In this document: positions 36,539 through 44,025 of the stretch, piece by piece
Position numbering within the stretch: position 1 is the first letter of the stretch
Layout: every line of letters starts with the position of its first letter
Assembly: GCA_034521445.1 (NCBI GenBank)
Contig: JAXHMM010000012.1
Location: 62,001-126,000, forward strand
Direction of reading: 5' to 3'
DNA length: 64,000 nt
DNA from: Balneolaceae bacterium
Lineage (GTDB): Bacteria > Bacteroidota > Rhodothermia > Balneolales > Balneolaceae
Program-made: the position numbers and the translations under genes
The notes under the pieces: model-generated
Told to the model about the DNA's origin: nothing
The model's input: only the letters and a program-made list of their open reading frames with translations
Databases searched by the model: none

Positions 36539-36582
36539 GCGAAGGTATACTGTATAAATCGATAACATTCTACGAGATCATC

Positions 36583-37707
36583 ATGGATTACACCAACCTG
36601 AGAAAGTCGGTTTTAGTTGCGCTTCTGGCGGCCGGCATGCTGGCCGGGTGCCAGGGAGACGGCAGTGAGGAACAGGAATCACCGCTATCCGATGAGGAGG
36701 AAGAGTCCGTGGAGGTGCGTCCCGAAGTTACCTTTGCCGTGGCAGACGACGAGCCTATTTATACCTATGTGGAGAGCCAGGGCCTGGTGGAGGCTGACCG
36801 GGAAATCACCATTTCACCCCGTATGAGTGGATATGTGACCACTACTAATATCGTGGAGGGTCGGCGCGTTCAGGAAGGCGACACCCTTCTGCAGTTTGCA
36901 GAGAGAGAGCTGGCACTGGATCTTCAAGAGGCCCGGAACAACCTGGCGGACGCCCGTCAGGAGTATGATCTTCAGAAAGAATCGGAAGGCTGGACCGGCA
37001 CTCAGCGTGACGATGAGGCGCTGCGCATTTCAACAGGACTTGCCCAGGCCGAGCTGAATCTGGAGCGCATCCAAATGCAAATGGAAAATACCACGATTAC
37101 CGCGCCCTTTACGGGTACCCTGGCGACCGAAAACAGGATCACGCCGGGAGCCTACCTGTCGGCCGGAACCGAAATCGCCACGCTTATTGATGACCGCACC
37201 CTACGCGTACGTTTTGACGTGCTGGAAGCCGAAGTAACCCGCATTGAACCTGGCATGCAGGCGGAAATAAATGCGCCGGGCGGCGTTCAGACGACGGGGG
37301 AGGTGGATGCTGTTTCGCCGGTCGTCAACAGCGATACCAAGACGGGAGAAGTGATCATCAGCATTGACAATCCTGGAGGCCGCATCAAGAAAGGTATGAC
37401 CGTTGAAGGCCGTGTTTTGGTCGAACGACACACCGGTCAGGTACGCTTTCCACGTTCGGCGGTGCTTAGTCGTGACGGTGGACGCACCCTGGTTTTCAAG
37501 TACAATCCCTCCAATTCGGAGGTGGAATGGATTTACGTCACCCCGCAATTCCAGAACCGAGAATGGGTGATCGTCAATCACGAAGACATAGCACCTGGCG
37601 ATACCATCGCCGTCGACCAGCATTTCTCGTTGAGTCATCTGCAGCTTGTTACGCCCATGATGCAGTCTCTTGAGCAGCAGGATGCCGAAGAAATTGGCGG
37701 AAACTGA
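36583..37707 (+). CDS. RND membrane-fusion lipoprotein
   Basis: A 374-residue periplasmic adaptor. Residues 1-23 are a lipoprotein signal ending LLAAGMLAGC with Cys23 lipidated, followed by an acidic spacer (SDEEEESVEV). Then come the first lipoyl half (VEADREITISPRMSGYV), an alpha-helical hairpin (LALDLQEARNNLADARQEYD), the second lipoyl half (TITAPFTGTLATENR), and beta-barrel and membrane-proximal domains (IEPGMQAEINAPGG). The start ATG at 36583 is chosen over an upstream open frame that overlaps the RND gene. Normally it would be shared by both RND pumps at this locus. Confidence 0.88.
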   Translation: MDYTNLRKSVLVALLAAGMLAGCQGDGSEEQESPLSDEEEESVEVRPEVTFAVADDEPIYTYVESQGLVEADREITISPRMSGYVTTTNIVEGRRVQEGDTLLQFAERELALDLQEARNNLADARQEYDLQKESEGWTGTQRDDEALRISTGLAQAELNLERIQMQMENTTITAPFTGTLATENRITPGAYLSAGTEIATLIDDRTLRVRFDVLEAEVTRIEPGMQAEINAPGGVQTTGEVDAVSPVVNSDTKTGEVIISIDNPGGRIKKGMTVEGRVLVERHTGQVRFPRSAVLSRDGGRTLVFKYNPSNSEVEWIYVTPQFQNREWVIVNHEDIAPGDTIAVDQHFSLSHLQLVTPMMQSLEQQDAEEIGGN

Positions 37708-37800
37708 TATAATTTATGTAACAAATGGGTTGGTTTTCTCTCTTGTGGTTAGGAGTTGTGTCTTCAACGACTCAATACCCGTATTAACCGGAGAGTGGGA

Positions 37801-38226
37801 ATGCCATACGGTCACAGGAATATTGACAATATCCTCCAGGAGTACAGGAAGTCCCTTGCTCCACCGGAGGAGGACTGGCCCTTTGATGTCCAGCTTGCCT
37901 CTCGTTGCCTGAACAAACGCCTGTATGACGAATCTCTGAATGTTACTGAGCTCAAGGAACTCTGCGGTATACAGTCCCGTAACTTCTCCGCCCGGTTCCG
38001 CTACTATACCGGCGAATATCCCAAGGATTTTCTCATCAGGCACCGAATAGCGGCCGCCAAACGAGTGCTCACCTCCGATACCTATAACGGCAGCAACCTG
38101 ATGGAGTTGGCATTGTCCTTGGGCTTCCGAAGCCACTCCAGTTTTACCAAGGCATATCGCAGCAGGGAAGGGGTGGCACCATCCAAGCATATCTCAAGTC
38201 AGGTGAAATCCCATACCCGCACCTGA
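37801..38226 (+). CDS. AraC-type DNA-binding protein (short form)
   Basis: A 141-residue regulator with a C-terminal AraC/XylS-type double helix-turn-helix. LNVTELKELCGIQSRNFSARF is the first HTH; FLIRHRIAAAKRVL and MELALSLGFRSHSSFTKAYR form the linking helix and the second HTH. There is no ligand-binding domain. An upstream TTG at 37756 would add 15 residues; ATG 37801 is preferred. It follows the pump and fusion genes and precedes the peptide/propeller island, so it may control either. Confidence 0.78.
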   Translation: MPYGHRNIDNILQEYRKSLAPPEEDWPFDVQLASRCLNKRLYDESLNVTELKELCGIQSRNFSARFRYYTGEYPKDFLIRHRIAAAKRVLTSDTYNGSNLMELALSLGFRSHSSFTKAYRSREGVAPSKHISSQVKSHTRT

Positions 38227-38326
38227 ATTTCAAGACTCTTTTCAAGAGCCATTTCAAGCATGGAGGGAAGGGAGGGGGTAGATTGCCAAGTACACTACAA
38301 CTATACATCAAATATGGGTAATCGCT

Positions 38327-38614
38327 ATGACAAATCTACTTAACTATACATTTTTCATCCTATTACTAGTAGGAAACTTGTGGGTTGGGAACAGCTCGTT
38401 GACGACCCAAGAGAGCGTTGAGCTTAGCAACAGTATTTCATCGATAGAACTTGGACCAGCAGCAATATGCAATACTCTTGGCTGTATGGGAGGGCTGCAA
38501 TTGTGTTCCGATGCTAAGGGTTCGATAGATATCGAATACAAGGGGGCTGGCCTCACCCTTGAAGTTACATACAAATGCTATCAGGTGCCTCGCGTAACAG
38601 TTGAGGAAGGCTAA
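38327..38614 (+). CDS. Small secreted four-cysteine peptide 1
   Basis: A 95-residue precursor with a hydrophobic signal (FFILLLVGNLWVGNSS). The mature part has ICNTLGCMGGLQLCS, cysteines 48, 53 and 60, and a fourth at 84 (YKCYQV). The pattern C-x4-C-x-G-G-x2-L-C-S is shared exactly with the peptide at 42666. It lies 16 bases before the next propeller gene and the codon use is AT-rich, unlike the surrounding genome. It is compatible with a disulfide-bonded exported peptide, and resembles in plan the small peptides found before propellers in Bacteroides (for example the NVEAL type), but no NVEAL box is present. Confidence 0.6.
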   Translation: MTNLLNYTFFILLLVGNLWVGNSSLTTQESVELSNSISSIELGPAAICNTLGCMGGLQLCSDAKGSIDIEYKGAGLTLEVTYKCYQVPRVTVEEG

Positions 38615-38630
38615 ATATAGAGGTAGAACT

Positions 38631-39584
38631 ATGAATACTTATAAATATATAGCAATAATTGTATTCATTATTTGGTCTACAGTTCCTATTAATTTAGGAA
38701 CTGTAGACCGAAATTTTAGCTATGATTTGATCTTAAAGAATGACTTAAATATTACAGATTTGGATATTTATCGTCCTTATCTATTTAGTGTAGATGATAA
38801 TTCTGGAAATATGGCGGTTTACTCTTACGCAGATCATAGAGCATACATTATATTCAATGATTCAAAATCAGTTAAGATTTACGGAAAAGGACAAGGAGGA
38901 GGTCCTGAAGAGTTTAGAAATCCTACAGATATAAAATTTGATAAAAGTGGTAACTTTTGGATTGCTGATCCACATCTTGCCAGAATCAGTATGTGGTCAC
39001 CAGATTCAGGCTTAATAGGGACCATTAATCATCAATTTGCTGTTCCAGAAAAAATCTCAGTATCTGAAGAATTCTATGTACTCAAGGATCAAACTTACTC
39101 TCCAACCCATGGTTTACTTAGATTATATAATTCAAATACAAAAGAGCATATAAGATTTGCAAAATTACCAGCTAAACTGACTGAGTCTGCATTATTAATG
39201 GACTCAATGATTAGTTCTGATTCAGAAAGAGTTTACGTTACAATGCTTAATGCTGGGTTGATATACTGTTTTGATAGAAATGGAGATAGTTTATATGAAA
39301 TATCAACTATTGAACCGGTTAAAATTGCTGAACTCAAACTAATTGAAATAAATAATGTTGCTGGCCTCAATAAACTTGAAGCATATAAATTGCCAGAAGA
39401 AACTGTGCGTGCAGTTCTTGATCATGATATCAATGAATCATATCTGATCTCATTATTTGATGGTACCTCGAAGGGGGTAGGTCATTTTATTGATATATAT
39501 GATAAAATATCTGGAATATATCTTGGATCAGTAAATTTGGAAAAGGTGACCGATAATTATGTCATAGGTATTGAAGTCCATTAA
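38631..39584 (+). CDS. 6-bladed beta-propeller protein (propeller 2)
   Basis: A 317-residue protein (ATG 38631, with AGAGG 8 bases upstream). The signal segment is YIAIIVFIIWSTVPINLG. Beta-propeller blades follow: GKGQGGGPEEFRNPTDIKF is the GxGxGPGEF-type motif, and DKSGNFWIADPHLARISMW is the next blade. It is homologous to propeller 3: LFDGTSKGVGHFIDIYDK here matches LFSGSKKLAGRYIDVYNK there, and the early LFSVDDNSGNMAVYS matches LFSVDKSKLDIAIYS. Compared with propeller 3 it stops about 25 residues early, ending at IEVH. The gene is strongly AT-rich. Function unknown; a periplasmic sensor or peptide partner is possible. Confidence 0.7.
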   Translation: MNTYKYIAIIVFIIWSTVPINLGTVDRNFSYDLILKNDLNITDLDIYRPYLFSVDDNSGNMAVYSYADHRAYIIFNDSKSVKIYGKGQGGGPEEFRNPTDIKFDKSGNFWIADPHLARISMWSPDSGLIGTINHQFAVPEKISVSEEFYVLKDQTYSPTHGLLRLYNSNTKEHIRFAKLPAKLTESALLMDSMISSDSERVYVTMLNAGLIYCFDRNGDSLYEISTIEPVKIAELKLIEINNVAGLNKLEAYKLPEETVRAVLDHDINESYLISLFDGTSKGVGHFIDIYDKISGIYLGSVNLEKVTDNYVIGIEVH

Positions 39585-39724
39585 ATCAATACTACACCTG
39601 CAGACTATAGATAAATCATATAATTACAGAATTGAAAGTTATGAGCTCATCAAGAAATAGCAGATTCACAATTCTCATAGTGATAATGATGATACTAAAT
39701 GCTTTTCTTATCCTGAGTTTGAGG

Positions 39725-41049
39725 TGGGCCCCATAAGTTGTACCACCCCCGGTGCTAATTGTGGCTAAGAGATATGGATGAGCTCCTGTTGGTAGAAACC
39801 GAAGATATCATGGCTGATATTCGCAGGCAAAAGATACTCCCCGGAGTTCAAGTTTGCGGTAGTAATGGAAGCTCTGAGGGGGGATGATTTCAGACAAGGA
39901 GGTGGCCGACAAGTACGGGGTCCCATCCGGTCACCTTGAGCGATTGGAAGAGCCAACTGCTGGAGGAGGGGCACCAGGTCTGACGCCCGGCGGACCCGGA
40001 AAAACGAGCGGAAGAACAAAATCCGCCAGCTCGAGCAGAAGCTGGAACGCACCGAGGTCGAGCTGTCGCTGGCCAAGAACTTTTTAAAAAAACTTGACGC
40101 GCCCCCAGAAAATGCAACTGATTCAGACCTGGAAAGACCGCCAAGGGTTAAACCGATGCCTGCGGCTCGTGGGCCTGCCCAAAAGTACGTGGTATGCCCG
40201 CCAGAAGGCCTCTGAGGAAGGTCTCCGGGGAGGAAGTAGCAGCTGCGGGAACAGCTCGGGCCATCATCCGGGAGCATCCCGGATATGGCTGGCGCAAACT
40301 GCAGGCCGAGCTGACCGATCGCGGCCAGGTTGTCAATCACAAACGCCTCAAACGCGTGCTTCGCCAGACGGACCTGCGGCTGCTGCGATGGCTGCCTCGG
40401 CCGGGCCCCAGCGGTCCTCAGCAGGTCTTGGGAGCCCACAAAGGGCATTTAAATCGGCTGGCCGGTCGCCGTTTTGGGCCCTTCGAGCTGCTGTCGGGGG
40501 ACTTTACCGAGCTGCAGTGGGCCCGGGTACATCGCAAGGGATGGCTGGGGGCGTTTTATGATCCCGCCGGATGCCTGCCCTGTGGATGGGCCCTCGGGAA
40601 GTCGGCCAACACGGATCTGGCCCTTGAGGCCTGGCGGAATGGTACGCCAGTGGTTCAAGGGGCACGGGAAGCCCCTGCAGGAAACAGTGGTGCATACCGA
40701 TCAGGATTCGGTGTTCAAAAGTTACCGCTGGCTGGGAACACTGCTCCACGAGGATCAGGTAGAGGTTTCTTACAGCGAGCGGGGAGCTACCGACAATCCG
40801 TGGATCGAATCCCTGTGGAGTCGCTTGAAGGAGGAGATCGGCGAGCAGGCTTTACCAGGCGTCCTGCATAAACGGAAGTGCGGCAGATCATAAATGAATA
40901 TGTGGACTATTACCGAACTCAGCGACGACACCAGTCGCTAGATTACCAGATCCCAATGGAGCTACTCACGAACCATAACGATAACAACCGGCATCATCCA
41001 TCTGACCTGCACCAATTAGTACTGTAGGTGGTCCAATATTAGGGGCCCA
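39725..41049 (+). mobile_element. IS3-family insertion sequence
   Basis: The ends are imperfect inverted repeats: TGGGCCCCATAAGTTGTACC at 39725 and the complement of TGGGCCCCTAATATTGGACC at 41049, both followed by ACC. They begin with TG and end with CA as usual for the family. Inside are orfA and orfB in overlapping frames. No target duplication is seen: the three bases before are AGG and those after are TGT. It inserted in the thioredoxin-like gene, with IS30 only five bases away. Confidence 0.85.
39774..41027 (+). pseudogene. IS3-family transposase orfA and orfB, several frame breaks
   Basis: OrfA starts at ATG 39774 (MDELLLVETEDIMADIRRQ). After a one-base shift it gives RYSPEFKFAVVMEALRG, then DKEVADKYGV, then HPVTLSDWKSQLLEEG and a leucine-zipper end (IRQLEQKLERTEVELSLAKN). 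OrfB has the HTH_21 part (HPGYGWRKLQAELTDRG) and the DDE catalytic domain: Asp in SGDFTELQWA, Asp in VVHTDQDSVFKS, Glu in WIESLWSRLKEEIG. It ends with HQLVL at 41027. Frames change at least four times, so the transposase is inactive in this sequence, or the region has many sequence errors. Confidence 0.7.
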
Positions 41050-41081
41050 TGTCCGTTCAAGTCATAAGTGCAACACGAAGA

Positions 41082-41111
41082 AAGACCTCAGGGGACATCC
41101 CCTGAGGTCTT
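41082..41111. terminator. Hairpin inside the left end of the IS30 element
   Basis: AAGACCTCAGGGG (41082-41094) and CCCCTGAGGTCTT (41099-41111) form a perfect 13-bp stem with a 4-base loop. Such structures near IS ends block impinging transcription from outside and protect against uncontrolled transposase expression. No T run follows, so it is a hairpin barrier rather than a standard terminator. Confidence 0.6.
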
Positions 41112-41139
41112 CCGCCAAGCGGGTTATATTCGTGTTGTC

Positions 41140-42142
41140 ATGCAAAAATACACCCAACTCAGCGTAGAAAATCGTCATCAGATCAAAGCTCTGCTGGATG
41201 CGGGCCATAATCAAAGCGAGGTTGCCCGAACCATCGGCGTGGATAAATCTACCATCAGCCGGGAGCTTAAACGCAATGTAGCCAACGAGGGCGCGGAGAG
41301 CAAGGACTACTGCCCGGAGGCCGCCCAGAAGATGACCGACCGGCGTCACCGGGACAAGCCCAAACATCGCCGGTTTACCGACGCCCTCAAAGCCCAGGCC
41401 CGCCAGTGGCTCACCGAAGAGAAGCTTTCCCCGGAGCTGATCAGCGGCCGCTGGGGGGTGTTGGGCATCGAGGGGGTTTCCCATGAGACCCTCTACCAGT
41501 GGATCTGGGCGGCCAAACGCACGGCAGATCCCACCGACAAGGATCTCTACAAACACCTCAAACACGGGGCTCGCAAGGCCAAGCGGGGCAACAGGAAAGA
41601 CAGCAGAGGTCACATCAAAGGCCGGGTATCCATTACCGAACGTCCCGAGGTCGTCGAAGAGCGCGACCCGCCTCGGCGACATCGAAGTCGATCTGATGGT
41701 GGGCAAGGCCCACAAATCAGCCCTGCTGGTGCTGACCGATCGGGCCACCCTGCTGACAGCCCTGGAGAAGGTAACTAGCCGGAAGGCCGATGGTATTGCC
41801 GACCGGATCACCCAGCGGCTGGGCCGGCTTCCATCGGCCTTCATCAAAACCCTGACCTTTGACAATGACAAGGCGTTTGCCCGTCACCAGGACATCGCCG
41901 AACAGCTGGATGCCGATACCTACTTCACCCGTCCGTATACCTCTCAGGATAAAGGAACGGTAGAAAACCGCATCTGGGTCATTCGACGGTTCTTTCCGAA
42001 GGGTACGGACCTGCGAGAGATCTCCGTCCAGCGCATCAAAACCGTCGAGCAGTACCTGAACTTTCGACCGATTCGTAAATTTGATTACCTTAACCCGATT
42101 CAACAAACCCTAAAACACCGCTGTGTTGCATTAATCACTTGA
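41140..42142 (+). pseudogene. IS30-family transposase, one frameshift
   Basis: Start ATG 41140 (MQKYTQLSVENRHQIKALL). The N-terminal helix-turn-helix is SEVARTIGVDKSTISRELKR. The DDE domain is split by an indel near 41668: before it VSITERPEVVEERD, after it GDIEVDLMVGKAHKSALLVL (first Asp), then TLTFDNDKAFARH (second Asp) and KGTVENRIWVIRRFF (Glu). Apart from the indel the length (about 333 residues) and motifs are complete. The stop lies in the right terminal repeat. Confidence 0.78.
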
Positions 42143-42665
42143 ACACGGCATCTATACAAATTATCGAAAGAATATAGTAATAGGAGAACTTTCAGATTTT
42201 CCTACTATTGAAAATAGCATCAGAGACAATACCACGAAGGCTAACTCTGACACGCTACGCTTTTTGCCTAAGAAATTCACAAATCCTCTAAATTTAGTGC
42301 TTATATATCCAAAATCTTATTGTGGGGCATGTATCGATTTGGATCTTCCTATATTAAAGGAAATATCAAAGATGTACCCTTCAGTTATAAATGTTGCTGA
42401 TAATGGTATTGATTACAATATGATTTCATTGATAGATGAAAATAGCGAAAACGTATCACTAGTAAGCTTTTCAAATACCGGCATTTCAGAACGAGTTCTT
42501 CAAGTAGATCTTCCTATTATTTACTTGGTTGATTTCAATGGGCAAATAATTTTGAAATATCAGTCAGTTTTTGGAAATGTTGAGAATCATAAGACATTCT
42601 TTGAAAAAGTGTTAAGTCTATTATCAATCACATATTCTGTCAATTAACTACAAGAGAGGAAATAT

Positions 42666-42950
42666 ATGACTACGAATAATCAAACTTCGAAACTAACGCT
42701 ATTAGCGTTAATGGTAATGGCCATAATTTTGACCCTAATAACCGGGCCAATTCAAGTTGATGCACTACCAATAAAGAGTGAATATCAACAAGAGGATCCT
42801 GGGTTTTATCAATTAATATGTTCTGCTTCTTTATGTAATGGAGGATCACGATTATGCAGTATTATAAGTGTACCCTCAAGTACGCCTGGATTAGATTATC
42901 GTTATCCATGTTTTGAGCCTTCATTTCCATCTAATGAATTGGATTTCTAA
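42666..42950 (+). CDS. Small secreted four-cysteine peptide 2
   Basis: A 94-residue precursor with a good ribosome site (GAGAGG) and a hydrophobic signal (LTLLALMVMAIILTLITG) with possible cleavage near VDAL. The mature part has ICSASLCNGGSRLCS, cysteines 52, 57 and 64, then a fourth at 82 (YPCFEP). The first three cysteines have the same spacing as in peptide 1 (C-x4-C-x6-C), and the GG and LCS residues are conserved. The next propeller gene starts inside its last codons, a sign of translational coupling. AT-rich codons fit the island. Confidence 0.6.
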   Translation: MTTNNQTSKLTLLALMVMAIILTLITGPIQVDALPIKSEYQQEDPGFYQLICSASLCNGGSRLCSIISVPSSTPGLDYRYPCFEPSFPSNELDF

Positions 42951-43935
42951 ATCAATATTTCTCTCCACGGTTTTGCTTTGTCTGTGGTGTCTCCCTAATT
43001 CTGGAGTAGAGTTGACCAGGATTGGGGGAATATCACTTAGCAAAGAGTTGGCGGGATCCGAAATCCTATTTAGTGTTGATAAATCCAAGCTTGATATAGC
43101 CATATATTCTATAACATCTAGTAAAATAGCTAGAATATCACATAACAATTACAAAGAACAAATAACTCATATAAAAGTTGGCCAATTAAGACCTACTGAT
43201 CTGTTATTTAACCAAACTGGGGATATCATTTCTTTATCACCAGAAACAGATAGGGAATTTATTTGGCAGGATAATGGTGTCGTGAAAATATTATTGAATG
43301 ATAGTGGTACTACTTCTTACAGGCGGGTGATAATGGGTGATTTTGTTGTTAACCTTCACGGCAAATGCTTTGCACAAAATTCATGTATGAAATTAACATA
43401 CGGAAGTAATGAAGTTTATTTTGCACGATTTCCCAATGAACTTTCAAATGTTGGATTTATAAGAAATAGCCCCATTGCAGCTGATCAATCCAGTATATAT
43501 TTAGGACAAAACAATTTTGGTTTAATCAGCCGATATAACTTGAGCGGCATGCTAATTTATGCCATCCCAACTATACGTTCGATTGAACACAAACCAACTC
43601 AGGAAGTTCGACATAATACCCGCATATCGCTATTTGGAAGAATTGCTAGAACTACTATCACTTCACGTTATAATGATGCAACAAACTCAATTTTGGATAT
43701 AGATGTGAACGATAAGTATATCATTACTCTCTTTTCAGGATCAAAGAAGTTAGCAGGGAGATATATAGATGTTTACAATAAGAATAATGGGGAACCCATT
43801 GGGAGTATCGCATTGAATAAAATTACTAAAAGGAATGTGATAGCGCTTGAAGTTGTAGGAGATAGTATATTTTTACTTTCCCAGGACGCACAGCTGAGTA
43901 ATTATGTTGATGAATTCAGATTGGTATTTACTTAG
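42934..43935 (+). CDS. 6-bladed beta-propeller protein (propeller 3)
   Basis: A 333-residue protein. The start at 42934 (MNWISKSIFLSTVLLCLW) gives a good signal peptide and overlaps the four-cysteine peptide 2 by 17 bases; a TTG at 42913 is an alternative. Propeller-type strands follow (LFSVDKSKLDIAIYS, VGQLRPTDLLFNQTGDI, DVNDKYIITLFSGSKK). It is homologous to propeller 2 and, more distantly, propeller 1, and it has an extra C-terminal piece (VGDSIFLLSQDAQLSNYVDE) that propeller 2 lacks. After it the sequence returns to GC-rich and the second RND pump begins 90 bases on. Confidence 0.68.
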   Translation: MNWISKSIFLSTVLLCLWCLPNSGVELTRIGGISLSKELAGSEILFSVDKSKLDIAIYSITSSKIARISHNNYKEQITHIKVGQLRPTDLLFNQTGDIISLSPETDREFIWQDNGVVKILLNDSGTTSYRRVIMGDFVVNLHGKCFAQNSCMKLTYGSNEVYFARFPNELSNVGFIRNSPIAADQSSIYLGQNNFGLISRYNLSGMLIYAIPTIRSIEHKPTQEVRHNTRISLFGRIARTTITSRYNDATNSILDIDVNDKYIITLFSGSKKLAGRYIDVYNKNNGEPIGSIALNKITKRNVIALEVVGDSIFLLSQDAQLSNYVDEFRLVFT

Positions 43936-44025
43936 AAATGGCACAATTACTGTGATTATTCCTCCTTGCAACTTTATCAATCCTTTCTTACTTAGATAGT
44001 AAATATTCCACCATTTCGTTGCCCC

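Larger units (their letters stand above)
41055..42144 (+). mobile_element. IS30-family insertion sequence
   Basis: Terminal inverted repeats of 22 bases begin GTTCAAGTCATAAGTGCAAC at 41055 and end at 42144 with the complement of GTTCAAGTGATTAATGCAAC; both are followed inward by AC. The transposase gene covers 41140-42142 and its stop lies within the right repeat. The element lies five bases (TGTCC) after the IS3 right end. A strong hairpin is just inside the left repeat. Confidence 0.88.
39641..42647 (+). pseudogene. Membrane-anchored thioredoxin-like protein interrupted by two insertion sequences
   Basis: The start lies at 39641 (MSSSRNSRFTILIVIMM, a membrane anchor), and the reading is lost at 39725, where the IS3 element begins. 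After the IS30 element ends at 42144 the frame resumes with GIYTNYRKNIVIGELSDFPT and reaches a thioredoxin-type CxxC motif in YPKSYCGACIDLDLPIL. It ends at 42647 (SITYSVN). Without the insertions this would be about 180-190 residues: one helix outside and a thioredoxin fold in the periplasm. It lies between two peptide/propeller pairs. Its CxxC could form or reorder the disulfides of the four-cysteine peptides; that is inference. Confidence 0.7.

Noticed and set aside
36130-36582. N-terminal extension of the RND fusion protein
   Set aside because: The open frame upstream of 36583 overlaps RND pump 1 in another frame; the lipoprotein signal starts at 36583.
39722-42150. Composite transposon
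   Set aside because: The two elements are of different families and no cargo lies between them (only five bases), so it is two separate insertions.
38327-42950. Classic NVEAL peptides
   Set aside because: The place before propellers is similar, but the NVEAL box is absent from both peptides; kept as an unnamed four-cysteine type.
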